A stretch of DNA of 64,000 bases from DYJB01 sp963777165. Lineage in GTDB: Bacteria > Chloroflexota > Anaerolineae > Anaerolineales > E44-bin32. Numbering within the stretch: position 1 is the first letter of the stretch; each line of letters opens with the position of its first letter. Positions 41,432 to 50,890 of this stretch are shown in pieces. The DNA is taken from positions 124,001-188,000 of the forward strand of contig CAVZPO010000027.1 of assembly GCA_963777165.1 (NCBI GenBank). Direction: 5' to 3'. Position numbers and translations under genes: made by a program. A model generated the notes under the pieces. The model had not been told where the DNA came from, did not search any database, and worked only from the letters and a program-made list of their open reading frames with translations.

Positions 41432-41470
41432 AAGGGCCCGGGGCCCTGAGGCGGGCGACTCCGGGCCCTT
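41432..41470 (-). terminator. Hairpin between dehydrogenase and transaldolase genes
   Basis: AAGGGCCCGG (41432-41441) with CCGGGCCCTT (41461-41470), a 10-base perfect stem with a 19-base loop. It follows the flavoprotein gene on the minus strand and could lower read-through into the transaldolase gene. Confidence 0.6.
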
Positions 41471-41495
41471 GGTCCTGCCTGCGGCCGAGCGGCAG

Positions 41496-43928
41496 CTAGG
41501 ACTTGATGCGTTCGCCCTTCGGGTCGTACAGCGGATCGGCTTCCACCTTGAGCGCGATCCGCTCCCCAAACCAGTCGGTGTGAAACTCGTTGCCCAACTT
41601 GGCGTCCTCGATCGGCAGGTAGCCGAAGGCGATGCTCTTCTTGACGCTGTAACCGTAGCCGCCCGACGTGATCCAGCCGATGACCTTGTCGCCCTTCAGG
41701 ATCGGTTCGTTGCCCAGGGCGATCACCGTCGGATCGGAAAGCGAGAAGCAGCACAGCTTCTGCTTGATGCCTTCGGCCTTCTGCTTCACCAGCGCGGCCT
41801 TGCCCAGGAAGTCGCTCTTGTTCAGTTTGACTGCGAAGCCCATCCCCGTCTCGTAGGGCGAGTAGTCGGGGGAGATGTCGGCTCCCCAGTAGCGATAGCC
41901 CTTCTCCAGGCGCAGCGTGTCGATCGCCTTGTAACCGGCCGCGACCATTCCCTCCGGTTCGCCGGCCGCCCACAGCGTGTCCCACAGGCGCGCACCGTAC
42001 TCCATCGGGAAGTAGAACTCCCACCCAAGTTCCCCGACGTAGGTCACGCGCACTGCCAGCACCGGGACGGTGCCGACGCTGATGCGCCTGGCCGTCATGT
42101 AGGGGAAGCCGGCGTTGGAGATGTCGTCCTGGGTGACCTTGGCCAGGATCTCGCGTGCCTTGGGGCCCCACAGTCCAAAGCAGCCGTAGGAGGAAGTGAC
42201 ATCGTCGACCGACACCGAGCCGTCGGTGGGCATGTGCAGCCGGATCCATGACAGGTCGTGCTGGCCGAAGGCGGTGCCGGTGATGATCAGGAAGCGGTCG
42301 GCCGCCGTGCGCGTCACGGTGAAGTCGCACTCGATCCCGCCGCGGGCGTTGAGCATCGAGGTGTAGATGCAGCTGCCGACCGGCTTGTCGATGTCGTTGT
42401 CGCACAAGTATTGCAGCAGCTTGAGCGCTCCCGGCCCGCGCACCTCGATCTTGCTGAAGGACGATTCGTCGAACAGCCCGGCGACGGCGCGAGTTTGCAG
42501 GTGCTCATATCCGACGGCCGGCGACCAGTGGATGCCCGGCCAGCCGCGCGGCTTGTAGCCGTGCTTGGCAGCCTGCTCATACGGCGTGTACCAGTTGGGA
42601 CGCTCCCAGCCGAACTTCTCGCCGAAGTGCGCCCCCAGGTCCTTCTCCCGGCCGTAGGCCGGCCCGAGGCGGAACTGCCGTTCCGACTCGCGCTCCTCGC
42701 CGGGCAGGTGGATGTCATAGTATTTGGTGTTGCTCTCGTAGGTCCGGTTCCAGATGAACTGCGGGCTGGCGTAGTGCGGACCGAAGCGGCGCACGTCCAG
42801 CCGCCAGCAGTCCCATTCCGGCGTGCCCTCGATGATCCACTCGGCCATGGCCTTGCCGAGCCCGCCGGCGCCCGCCAGGCCGTGGGCGCAGAAGGCGCAC
42901 GCCACCCAGAAGCCGCGCACGTCCGTCGGGCCGAGCAGGAACTCGCCGTCGGGCGTGAAGCCCTCCGGCCCGTTCAGCAGCTGGATGATCTCGGCCTTCT
43001 CGACCGCCGGCACACGCAGGATGGAGTTCTCCATCAGAGGCGTGAATCGCTCCCAGTCCGGCGGGAACAACTTGTACTTGAACTCCCCGGCGATGTCGCT
43101 CATCTGCAGAGCGCGCGGGTTCTTTTCGTAGCCCCCGGTGATGAAGCCGCCGACCTCCTCGCGCCAGTAGACCAGGTGGTCCGGGTCGCGCATCGTCGGC
43201 GCGTTGTGGTCCAGGCCTTCCACCGGCTTGGTGATCAGGTACAAATGGGCGAAGGGCACGATCGGCAGCGTGATGCCGACCATCTTGGAGATGACGCCGC
43301 CCCACTGCCCGGCGCAGTTGACCACGATCTCGGTCTTGATCCGCCCCTGATTGGTGATGACCTCGTCCACCTGGCCGTTCTTGGTGGTGATGCCGGTGAC
43401 CTCGGTGTCGAGGAAGATGCGGGCGCCGCGGCTCTTGGCGCCCGCTGCGAGTGCCATGGTCAGCCCCGTCGGATCGATGCTGCCGTCCGTCGGGGTCAAC
43501 ACCGCCCCCAGCACGCCCTCGTCGTTCATCAGCGGGAACATCTTCTTGGCCTGGGCCGTGCTGATCATTTCCAGCGGCATGCCAAACGAGCGGGCGAACC
43601 CCACCTGCCGTTTGAGCTCCTCCATCCGCTGCGGGGTCGATGCCAAACGCAAGCCGCCAACCTCGCGCCAGCCCGTGTCCTGTCCGGTTTCTTCCTTGAG
43701 CCGCCGGTACAGGTCGGTGCTGTACTTCATCATGCGCGTCAGGTTGAAGTCGGAACGCAGCTGGCCCACCAGGCCAGCCGAATGCCAGGTCGAGCCGCAG
43801 GTGAGTTCCCCGCGCTCGAGCAGCACGACGTCCTTCCACCCCATCTGGGTGAGGTGATAGGCGACGGAGGTGCCGCCGACGCCGCCTCCGATGATGACGA
43901 CTCGCGCTTGAGTAGGCAGATTGGTCAT
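41496..43928 (-). CDS. Dimethylglycine/sarcosine dehydrogenase-like flavoprotein with GcvT domain (module 1)
   Basis: An 810-residue two-part enzyme. The N-terminal half is an FAD amine oxidase (V-V-I-I-G-G-G-V-G-G-T-S-V-A-Y-H at 10-25; C-G-S-T-W-H-S-A-G near 45-53, the histidine being the usual covalent FAD site in DMGDH). The C-terminal half is a GcvT-like tetrahydrofolate domain (F-D-E-S-S-F-S-K-I-E-V near 485; T-Y-V-G-E-L-G-W-E-F-Y-F near 660). It should remove an N-methyl group and deliver it as 5,10-methylene-THF. ATGA overlap with the kinase gene. A second copy is at 52880-55306. Confidence 0.88.
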   Translation of the reverse strand: MTNLPTQARVVIIGGGVGGTSVAYHLTQMGWKDVVLLERGELTCGSTWHSAGLVGQLRSDFNLTRMMKYSTDLYRRLKEETGQDTGWREVGGLRLASTPQRMEELKRQVGFARSFGMPLEMISTAQAKKMFPLMNDEGVLGAVLTPTDGSIDPTGLTMALAAGAKSRGARIFLDTEVTGITTKNGQVDEVITNQGRIKTEIVVNCAGQWGGVISKMVGITLPIVPFAHLYLITKPVEGLDHNAPTMRDPDHLVYWREEVGGFITGGYEKNPRALQMSDIAGEFKYKLFPPDWERFTPLMENSILRVPAVEKAEIIQLLNGPEGFTPDGEFLLGPTDVRGFWVACAFCAHGLAGAGGLGKAMAEWIIEGTPEWDCWRLDVRRFGPHYASPQFIWNRTYESNTKYYDIHLPGEERESERQFRLGPAYGREKDLGAHFGEKFGWERPNWYTPYEQAAKHGYKPRGWPGIHWSPAVGYEHLQTRAVAGLFDESSFSKIEVRGPGALKLLQYLCDNDIDKPVGSCIYTSMLNARGGIECDFTVTRTAADRFLIITGTAFGQHDLSWIRLHMPTDGSVSVDDVTSSYGCFGLWGPKAREILAKVTQDDISNAGFPYMTARRISVGTVPVLAVRVTYVGELGWEFYFPMEYGARLWDTLWAAGEPEGMVAAGYKAIDTLRLEKGYRYWGADISPDYSPYETGMGFAVKLNKSDFLGKAALVKQKAEGIKQKLCCFSLSDPTVIALGNEPILKGDKVIGWITSGGYGYSVKKSIAFGYLPIEDAKLGNEFHTDWFGERIALKVEADPLYDPKGERIKS

Positions 43929-44851
43929 TTCTTCGCTACGTCCTTTAGCCACTGAGGCCAGCGGGGATCGATCATGGCTTCCCGCGTGCGGGCAAACCAT
44001 AGATCGGCATAACCCTGGAAGTCTTCGTCCAGCGTGGAGATCCCCGTCTGCGTCGTCCCCCACATCGCCTCGTGGATGGTCGACATCGGCCACATCAGCT
44101 TGAGGTGGGCAAACACCTTGGGGGTCACCTCGCCGAAGTACTCCTGGAGCAGCACCTGCACCAATTCATCGCTGAAGCGATGGTGGTGGCAGAAGTTGCC
44201 CAGGTCGAAGAAGATGTCGCCCATGCCGGCATATTCCCAGTCGAGGATCTTGATCTCGCCGATCTCGCCGGGGGTTTCCTCGTCGAGGAAATTCAGGTTG
44301 AGCAGGTCGCAGTGGCAGGGCGTCGGCACATACGGGTCCTTGAGCAGCGCCTCTTCGACCCCGTGCATCATCTGCATGATCCAGTCGAAGTCGAAGGGGA
44401 ACTTGCTGTTGTGTTCCTTGGAGATCTTGATCAGGTGCTCGACGCGGCGGAAGACGTTGAACTCGCCCTTCACCTCGGGGGCCCGCGTGTGGTACATGCG
44501 CAGCTTGCGGATCACGCGCCGGATGTTGTAGGGCGTGGCCATTTCCGCCGGCGGGATGACCTTGCCCTTGATGAAGCGCGTCACCAGGTAGCCTTCCGGC
44601 TCGATGAAGTAGTACACCTCGGGCGCGATCCCCAGCTCGCCGGCGGCCTTGTTCGAGGCATACTCGACGTCGCGCTTGATCCCCAGCAGGCCCGTGGTCT
44701 CACCGGTGACCCGCAGGACGTACGCCTTGCCGCCCAATTCGATCTTGTAGTTCAGGTTGGTGATCCCGCCCTTGAGTTCCGTCGTCTTGATGTCCTTGGC
44801 GTCCTTGAGGAACGGGACCCTTGCGATGGCTTGTTCGAGTGTCAGTCCCAT
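43925..44851 (-). CDS. Choline/ethanolamine-kinase-like phosphotransferase (module 1)
   Basis: A 308-residue APH/choline kinase-fold protein. Brenner-type catalytic loop C-H-C-D-L-L-N-L-N-F near 198-207 and metal site I-L-D-W-E-Y-A-G-M-G-D near 223-233; the N-lobe has G-G-I-T-N-L-N-Y near 28-35 and Y-V-L-R-V near 44. It would phosphorylate an alcohol or amino-alcohol with ATP. Its gene sits between the permease and the dehydrogenase and overlaps the latter, suggesting import, phosphorylation, then demethylation. AGGAG precedes the ATG. Confidence 0.82.
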   Translation of the reverse strand: MGLTLEQAIARVPFLKDAKDIKTTELKGGITNLNYKIELGGKAYVLRVTGETTGLLGIKRDVEYASNKAAGELGIAPEVYYFIEPEGYLVTRFIKGKVIPPAEMATPYNIRRVIRKLRMYHTRAPEVKGEFNVFRRVEHLIKISKEHNSKFPFDFDWIMQMMHGVEEALLKDPYVPTPCHCDLLNLNFLDEETPGEIGEIKILDWEYAGMGDIFFDLGNFCHHHRFSDELVQVLLQEYFGEVTPKVFAHLKLMWPMSTIHEAMWGTTQTGISTLDEDFQGYADLWFARTREAMIDPRWPQWLKDVAKK

Positions 44852-44930
44852 TGGATTGCTCCTGGCGTCAGCCGGTTGAGGGTGGGGCCGGCCCCATGGG
44901 AGCGGGCCGGCCCCTGGCGTTCAGCGATGG

Positions 44931-46613
44931 CTAGTCGCCGCCCTTGGCCGCAGCAGCGAACTCGGCCTCGATGCGGCGCAGATCCGCTTCCGCCGCCGCC
45001 TTGGGCCCCTTGAAGTTCTTACGGGCCCAGGCGAACCAGTAGACGACGAGGATCACCGCAAAGCCCACCAAAGTCCAGAGCACAAGCTCGTTCGGTGGCA
45101 GCAGCAGGACGATGCAGATGAAGATGGTGTACACGACGGCGATCACGTTCAGGAGCGGGCCCCAAGCCTTCAGGCTCCACGGGGCATTCTCCTTGGTCGT
45201 GAAGGTGCCCTTCTTCATCATCTTGTTGCGCACGTTCAGGAAGATCGGGATGTTGTAGGCGACGTAGAGCGTGATGGTCGAGATCGACGTCACCACGAAA
45301 TAGGCCGCCGAGTAGGCGGTCAGCAGCACGGCCAGGATCGAGGTGATGATGATCGACTTGGTCGGCGTGCGCAGCGTCGGGTGGATGAAGCGGAAGGACG
45401 ACGAGAACGGCATGCCGTCATCGCGGGCGAAGGCGAAGAACATCCGGGACATGCTGGTGACGGTCGCCAGACCGCACAGCCACATGCCGCCGAAGACGAT
45501 GATGGCGATCAGGTCGGCGAAGAACTTACTCAGGCCCTGGTACGCAATGTACAGGACCGGGTACGGGTCAGCCGCGGTGGCGGCGATGTCGGGGATATTG
45601 AAGGTGAACGCCATCAGGACGATATAGCCGACGACGGCCGAGACGGCCACCGACAGGAACACGCCCCAGGCGCTGTTCAGGCGGGCCAGCACCGTTTCCT
45701 CAGCCACGTGCGCCGAGGCATCGTAGCCGGTGTAGGTCCACTGCGCCTGCAGGAAGGCCAGCGGGAAGACCAGGACGAACGGCGCCACCTTGTACAGGTT
45801 CACCAACCCGGGGAACAGGGCGAAGAGCGGCGACTTGACCACCAGCGCGCCCAGGAAGAGGGCCGGTCCGGAGGTCCCGTCGGCGAACGTCCCCGAGGAG
45901 GCGTCCAGCGGGCTGACGGTGTTCACGTACTGCGTGACGAACGAGAACGGCTGATGGTTCTTGCCGAAGATCGTGAGCAGCAGGGCGATCACCAGCACGC
46001 CGATGATGTGCCAGTAGACGCTGAAGTCGTTGAGCTTGGCCGTCAGCTTGATGCCGTAGATGTTGATCAACACCTGCGGGATCATGACGATGACCATGAT
46101 GAACAGATAGAATCCCCACGAGGTCAGCGTCCAGCCGAACATGCCGCCCAGCACCGGCATGGCCGGGTCGAGGCCGAACATCCGGGTGATCATGCCGACG
46201 AAGTAGATCGCGACGGCGATGTCGATCCCGGCGGTGATCGTCACCTGGCCGACCATGTTGAACCAGGCGGTCACCCAGCCCCAGCCGACGCCGCCCAGCT
46301 TGGTGGCCCAGAAGTACAGGCCGCCGGCGGTCGGGTAGGCCGAGGCGATCTCGGCCATCGAGGCGGCGATGATCATGGTAAAGATACTGACCAGCGGCCA
46401 GCCGATGGTGTTGATCATCGGGCCGGCGAACTTCAGGCCGTACCCGTAGAGCAGCATGGCGCCGGTCAAAATGGAGATGATCGAGAAGGAGATGGCGAAG
46501 TTGGAGAACCCGCCCATTTCGCGGAACAGCTGCTGGGCGTAGCCGAGCTTGTGCAATTCTTTGACGTCGGCCGCAATAACCTCTTCGCGGGTCTTGCCCT
46601 TCATGTCAGCCAT
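44931..46613 (-). CDS. APC-superfamily amino acid/amine permease (module 1)
   Basis: A 560-residue transporter with about 12 hydrophobic helices. The APC start is clear: L-G-Y-A-Q-Q-L-F-R-E-M-G-G-F-S-N-F-A-I-S-F near 24-44, followed by G-P (unwound helix 1 region) and E-I-A-S-A-Y-P-T-A-G-G-L-Y-F-W near 88-102. GABA/choline-like permeases of this type carry small amines. GAGGAGAA precedes the ATG. First gene of the left module; 79 bases before the kinase. Confidence 0.88.
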   Translation of the reverse strand: MADMKGKTREEVIAADVKELHKLGYAQQLFREMGGFSNFAISFSIISILTGAMLLYGYGLKFAGPMINTIGWPLVSIFTMIIAASMAEIASAYPTAGGLYFWATKLGGVGWGWVTAWFNMVGQVTITAGIDIAVAIYFVGMITRMFGLDPAMPVLGGMFGWTLTSWGFYLFIMVIVMIPQVLINIYGIKLTAKLNDFSVYWHIIGVLVIALLLTIFGKNHQPFSFVTQYVNTVSPLDASSGTFADGTSGPALFLGALVVKSPLFALFPGLVNLYKVAPFVLVFPLAFLQAQWTYTGYDASAHVAEETVLARLNSAWGVFLSVAVSAVVGYIVLMAFTFNIPDIAATAADPYPVLYIAYQGLSKFFADLIAIIVFGGMWLCGLATVTSMSRMFFAFARDDGMPFSSSFRFIHPTLRTPTKSIIITSILAVLLTAYSAAYFVVTSISTITLYVAYNIPIFLNVRNKMMKKGTFTTKENAPWSLKAWGPLLNVIAVVYTIFICIVLLLPPNELVLWTLVGFAVILVVYWFAWARKNFKGPKAAAEADLRRIEAEFAAAAKGGD

Positions 46614-46979
46614 GAGCTTTTCTCCTCAGTGTTGGAAGGTCCGGCATACACCCGGGGCCGCGCCATACGGTGCTCCCGGGAGGGTGGGGGTTGGGCCAGA
46701 TAATGCGAAGACAGGATGATGACTGGTTCCCAGACCCCCGCGCGATTCTCAGAGCAGGCGAGTGTGGTGGCCACCTCCTTTCGTAAGTTGTCCCACGCGT
46801 GGCACCCCCAAACTGCGTGACGCGCGTTATCCCGAACACGACATAGCCCGCAGCCCCCGGGAGGGGGCCTGCGGCAGGTCTGACCGGCTCTGGCTCAACC
46901 TACTGCCGCCCTACGAACCGGTCAAGTGATGAGTGTCACAAGGCGCGTGACGGCCGGCACGTGGGCCGGCGCACGGGCC
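46614..46979. other. Gap between CBS and permease genes
   Basis: 366 bases with no gene. A hairpin with arms CCGCAG-CCCCC and GGGGG-CCTGCGG (46848-46874) lies downstream of the CBS gene on the minus strand and may terminate it. The rest is the permease leader; no glycine riboswitch motif or clear -35/-10 pair was seen. Confidence 0.45.
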
Positions 46980-47789
46980 TCACGGCTGCCAGACCGACCC
47001 CACCTGCGCCATCTCGGCCACAATATCGAAGCTCGAGATCACCCCCAGCGGGATGCTGTCCGGCGCCTTCGGATCGACGACCACCAGTCGGTGGTGGTGC
47101 TTCTCGATCATCGTCGTGGCCGCCTGGCGCAGGCTGGCCGACGGAGCGATGGTCAGGGCATCGTGCATCGCCTGGACCACGGGAACGTTGTGGCAGCCTT
47201 CCTCGCTGCAGAAGGACAGCAGGTCGAGCCCGCTGGCCACACCGATCGGCTTGCCGCCGTCCTCCACCACGATCACCGAACGGAAGTGGGCGCTGGTCAT
47301 CACCCGGGCCACATCCACGATCGGGGTTTCCTGCCGGGTGATGAGCATGGCGCGCGACATCACATCCTCGACCGTGCCGCGCTTCACCGTCTGCGTCTCG
47401 GACAGATGGGCGACGAAATCGGAGATCGACACCACACCGACCGGCTTGTCCTTCTCGGTGACCAGCAGGCGGCTGATGCCCTCATCGACCATGCGGTGGG
47501 CGGCGAGGTGCGCCGGGACGTCGGCCTCGACCATGTCGATCGGGGTGGTCATCAGATCGCCGGCGGTCAGGGCACGCATGGTCGCCAGGCTGGCCTCATC
47601 GGTGGACAGCCATTCCCCGGCCAGCAGGTCGAAGTCGCTGATCACGCCCACCGGCCGGCCGTCACGGTCGGTGACGATCAGGGCGTGCACGTGGTGTTCG
47701 GTCAACAGTGTGGCCACCTGGCCCAGCGTGGTGGTGGTCTTGCAGGTGATCAGGCCCCGGTGCATCAAGTCGCGTGCGGTCTTCTTCAT
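46980..47789 (-). CDS. Protein with four CBS domains
   Basis: A 269-residue protein consisting of four CBS motifs in two pairs (about 1-55, 75-130, 140-195, 205-265), each with the form D-L-M ... V-x-x-L-x-x-x-H-x-x-x-L-x-V-x-D ... G-V-x-S. CBS pairs bind adenine nucleotides or SAM and sense energy or methyl state. There is no attached enzymatic or transport domain. GGAGACC precedes the ATG. It shares a strand with the nucleotidyltransferase-like gene 37 bases upstream and may regulate the island. Confidence 0.88.
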   Translation of the reverse strand: MKKTARDLMHRGLITCKTTTTLGQVATLLTEHHVHALIVTDRDGRPVGVISDFDLLAGEWLSTDEASLATMRALTAGDLMTTPIDMVEADVPAHLAAHRMVDEGISRLLVTEKDKPVGVVSISDFVAHLSETQTVKRGTVEDVMSRAMLITRQETPIVDVARVMTSAHFRSVIVVEDGGKPIGVASGLDLLSFCSEEGCHNVPVVQAMHDALTIAPSASLRQAATTMIEKHHHRLVVVDPKAPDSIPLGVISSFDIVAEMAQVGSVWQP

Positions 47790-47826
47790 CGCGGGTCTCC
47801 CCGGCCTGGCGCCGGTCGCAGGGCGC

Positions 47827-48618
47827 CTACATGACTTCGTCGACGTCCTTGTACCATTTCACCCGATCCCCGACCCGGGCGCGCATGCGCCAGGCCATCG
47901 ACTTGGGCGAGGCTTCGAGATGCGCCAGCGCCCCATCGATCTGGATCGCCACGTCATTCTTCTGTTGTTCGGTGAGTTGGGGGTAGCCGGCGGCCAGCTG
48001 GCGCACTTTCTTCAGGTTCATCGTCACCGTGCGCCACAGCCCCCATTCTTCCGAGCAAAGCTTGGCGACGCGGTTCATGTTGATCGTTTCGCGGTCGTGA
48101 TCTCCCAGGGGATGCTCGAGCAGGAGCATGATCGTGTCGATCACGTCCTTCTCGTTGATCTGCACGATCTGCATCTTCTCCAGGAGCATCTCGGCCAGCG
48201 GCAGGGTGGGCGAGTCCATCTCCAGGCGTCCGGCCCAGGGGATGACGTGGCTGAAATCCAGCTTCTCGTAGAACACGTCGACGTGCAGCTTGAGCCCGGG
48301 ATGGTTGAAGATCGCCCGGCTGCCTTCGGAGACCACCCACACTTCCTTGTCTTCCGAGTAGCCCAGGCCGGCCATCAGGGCGCGCACGTTCTTGGATTCC
48401 CGCCCGTAGCCGGCGAAGTCGATATCGGTGTAGGCGCGGCCCATCTTCTCTTGCAGCGATCCCATGGCCGGGCAGTGGAATTGGAAGGCGAGGGACCCGA
48501 GCAGGCGCAGGGTGACCCCGGCTGCCGTTCCGGCCTCGACGATGCGGCGCACCTCGCTCTCAAAGCGCTCGCGTTCTGCCCGGTCCTGCTGCCCCATCCC
48601 GACGGCGGATTCTGGCAT
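47827..48618 (-). CDS. Nucleotidyltransferase-fold protein
   Basis: About 263 residues with the nucleotidyltransferase core G-S-L-A-F near 41-45 and Y-T-D-I-D-F near 63-68, a third acidic strand L-H-V-D-V-F-Y near 110, then a helical C-terminus. The closest known type is AbiEii/MNT-like. ATG at 48618 is preferred (AAGGG eight bases upstream); an in-frame GTG is at 48627. It pairs with the CBS gene on one transcript and is divergent from the DeoR gene. Its job is unknown. Confidence 0.6.
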   Translation of the reverse strand: MPESAVGMGQQDRAERERFESEVRRIVEAGTAAGVTLRLLGSLAFQFHCPAMGSLQEKMGRAYTDIDFAGYGRESKNVRALMAGLGYSEDKEVWVVSEGSRAIFNHPGLKLHVDVFYEKLDFSHVIPWAGRLEMDSPTLPLAEMLLEKMQIVQINEKDVIDTIMLLLEHPLGDHDRETINMNRVAKLCSEEWGLWRTVTMNLKKVRQLAAGYPQLTEQQKNDVAIQIDGALAHLEASPKSMAWRMRARVGDRVKWYKDVDEVM

Positions 48619-48627
48619 CGCGTTCAC

Positions 48628-48958
48628 CCTTGGAGGAAGGTGACCTGCAAACGGTTGCGAACGACGTCATTATAGCCGAAAGCGCAGGCTGGCACAAACC
48701 CTTCCAAAATCAGTCATCAGCCTTCACTCGTGATGATCACCATTCGGTTCCCCCAAATGCCTGCCGCTCAAAGCGCCGGTATTGCGGTCCTACCCACACA
48801 TGGAAGGTATCACCCCTCGGGGCTGTCCATGCCTCAAGATTGACTGATTTCCCGACGCTGCTTGCAAATCTCGTCAGAATCCCTCATAATGGGCCTGCAC
48901 CCGTCCGTCGGTCGAAGTTCGTCCAGCGTGCGTCTCTGTAATCGTTTACAGGGAAACG
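48628..48958. promoter_or_regulatory. Divergent control region of the island
   Basis: 331 bases without a gene. Leftward: TATAAT on the minus strand (48669-48674) with a weak TTGTGC 17 bases away (48692-48697). Rightward: TTGCAA (48862-48867), a 17-base spacer and CATAAT (48885-48890). It holds the likely switch for both arms. Confidence 0.55.
48936..48951 (+). promoter_or_regulatory. Palindromic operator before the DeoR gene
   Basis: CTGTAA-TCGT-TTACAG, perfect 6-base arms, 7 bases before the DeoR ATG and downstream of its promoter. It fits an autoregulatory DeoR-family site. Confidence 0.55.
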
Positions 48959-49783
48959 ATGCCCAAGACGCTGATTCCGGCCCAACGCCACCGGATGATC
49001 CGGGAGTACCTGGAGATCCACCAGATCGTGCGATCGTCGGTGCTCTCGGAAATGCTCGGCGCATCCGAAGCGACCATCCGCCGCGACCTGGAATGGCTCG
49101 AGCGCCAGGGGGTCGTCGAGCGTGCCTACGGCGGCGCGATCCTCAGCCAACGCATGCCCCTCGAGCCGGCCTATTCGCACTCAGCCCTGGCCCACCCGGA
49201 CGAAAAACGCTGGATCGGCCGAGCGGCCGCGGCGCTGGTCAAGGACGGGGACACCGTCCTGCTCAACTCCGGCACGACAACCACGGAAGTCCTGCGGGCC
49301 TTGCGCGCCCGAACCGACCTCAGCAACCTGATCCTGGTAACCAACAACATCACGGCCGCCACCGACGCGCGCGAGACCCCCTTCGAGGTTCTCCTGCTTG
49401 GCGGCTCGTTCCGTCCCCGGGCGGTGTCAACCGTCGGGCGTTTCGCCAACGACCAGCTGCGGCAGTTCTGTGCCGGCGTGGCGTTCATCGGCGTGGACGG
49501 AATCAGCCTGAAGTTCGGCTGCACCACGCCGTCGAGCGTCGAGGCCGAGATCGCCCAGACGATGGTCGACCGCACCCGCGGGCCGGTGGTGATCGTCGCC
49601 GACCACAGCAAATGGGGCGTGGTCTCCAATTTCGAGATCGCCTCGCTCGACCAGATCCACACCCTGGTGGTCGACACCGGGCTGTCCCCCGAATCGCGCG
49701 CCGAGCTCAAGGCGCGCTCGGTCAATGTCGTGCTGGCGGGCCCCGAAGCAGGCGACAACGGCCACGAGATCGCGGAACCGTAA
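48959..49783 (+). CDS. DeoR-family transcription regulator
   Basis: A 274-residue repressor. N-terminal DeoR HTH: P-A-Q-R-H-R-M-I-R-E-Y near 7-17 and S-E-A-T-I-R-R-D-L-E-W-L near 36-47, with G-V-V-E-R-A-Y-G-G-A near 51-60. The C-terminal sugar-phosphate-isomerase-like sensor has N-S-G-T-T-T-T-E near 102-109 and V-D-G-I-S near 177. These sensors bind phosphorylated metabolites, which matches the kinases in the island. It leads the right arm of the island. Confidence 0.92.
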   Translation: MPKTLIPAQRHRMIREYLEIHQIVRSSVLSEMLGASEATIRRDLEWLERQGVVERAYGGAILSQRMPLEPAYSHSALAHPDEKRWIGRAAAALVKDGDTVLLNSGTTTTEVLRALRARTDLSNLILVTNNITAATDARETPFEVLLLGGSFRPRAVSTVGRFANDQLRQFCAGVAFIGVDGISLKFGCTTPSSVEAEIAQTMVDRTRGPVVIVADHSKWGVVSNFEIASLDQIHTLVVDTGLSPESRAELKARSVNVVLAGPEAGDNGHEIAEP

Positions 49784-49798
49784 CCCCAGGAGACGGGC

Positions 49799-50794
49799 AT
49801 GCCACTCATCGGGAAGAAGGACTCCGGCAAGTCCACCCGCCTGTTTTTCGCCACCGACGTGCATGGCTCGGAGCGCACCTACCGCAAGTTTCTGAACGCC
49901 GGCAAGTTCTACGACGCCCAAGTGCTGGTCATGGGCGGCGACATCATCGGCAAGATGGCCGTCCCGATCATCCAGGAAGGCGCCGGCCGCTACCGCGCCA
50001 CGCTGCAAGGGACGACCGAGTTGATCGAGTCCGAGGAGGCGCTCAAAGGGTTGATGGAACGCCTCGGCATGCTCGGCTTCTACGCCAAGATCATGTCCGA
50101 GGAGGAGTTCCGCAGCCTTTCGGCCGACCCGGCGGCGGTCGATGCCCTCTTCCACACGCTGGCGCGCCAGCGCCTGGAGTCGTGGATCGAACTGGCCGAG
50201 TCGCGGCTGGCCGGGACGGGCATCAAGTGCTACGTGACCGGCGGCAATGACGACTACCCGGACGTGCTGGAGGCGATCAAGGCCTCCGGTGCTCAGTCGT
50301 TCATCGACTGCGAAGGCATCGTCGTCCCGGTCGACGACCTGCACGCCATGATCAGTGTCGGCAACAGCACCCCCACGCCGTGGAAGACACCGCGCGAGGT
50401 CACCGACGACGAGCTGGGGCGGATCATCGACGGCATGATCGCCAAAGTGACCGACATGCAGAACTGCGTGTTCAACTTCCACGATCCCCCCAAGGACTCG
50501 ACCCTCGACACCTGTCCCGAGCTGGATTGGAACACCGATCCGCCGGCACCGATCGTCAAGGCCGGCCAGCTCGTCATGCACGGCGCCGGCAGTCAATCGG
50601 TGCGCAAGGCGATCGAGACGCACCAGCCCCTCCTCGGCCTGCACGGCCACATCCATGAATCCGCCGCCGCGGCTCGCATCGGCCGCACGCTGTGTGTTAA
50701 CCCCGGGAGTGAGTACGGCGAGGGCCGTCTCCGGGGCGTCCTGGCCAATCTTTCGGATGGAAAGGTCGACGGCTACCAGATGACATCCGGGTAG
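49799..50794 (+). CDS. Metallophosphoesterase
   Basis: A 331-residue calcineurin-type phosphoesterase. Metal ligands: A-T-D-V-H-G near 18-23, M-G-G-D-I near 45-49, G-G-N-D-D near 145-149, N-F-H-D-P near 222 and H-G-H-I-H-E near 280-285. The substrate may be a phospho-amine or a phosphodiester such as a glycerophospho compound, which would release the substrate of the next steps; this is inferred from position. It lies 15 bases after the DeoR gene. Confidence 0.85.
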   Translation: MPLIGKKDSGKSTRLFFATDVHGSERTYRKFLNAGKFYDAQVLVMGGDIIGKMAVPIIQEGAGRYRATLQGTTELIESEEALKGLMERLGMLGFYAKIMSEEEFRSLSADPAAVDALFHTLARQRLESWIELAESRLAGTGIKCYVTGGNDDYPDVLEAIKASGAQSFIDCEGIVVPVDDLHAMISVGNSTPTPWKTPREVTDDELGRIIDGMIAKVTDMQNCVFNFHDPPKDSTLDTCPELDWNTDPPAPIVKAGQLVMHGAGSQSVRKAIETHQPLLGLHGHIHESAAAARIGRTLCVNPGSEYGEGRLRGVLANLSDGKVDGYQMTSG

Positions 50795-50890
50795 ACCCTC
50801 GCCTGCCCGCAGTGCCAAGGAGGTGCGTGAGAGGCTCAATCCTGCGTGTCCGTGGTTTCGAGGATCGCCAGATCATTTAGAGGAGATGCA

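Noticed and set aside
46614..46800. Glycine or other riboswitch before the permease
   Set aside because: No tandem aptamer core or known conserved motif seen upstream of the permease.
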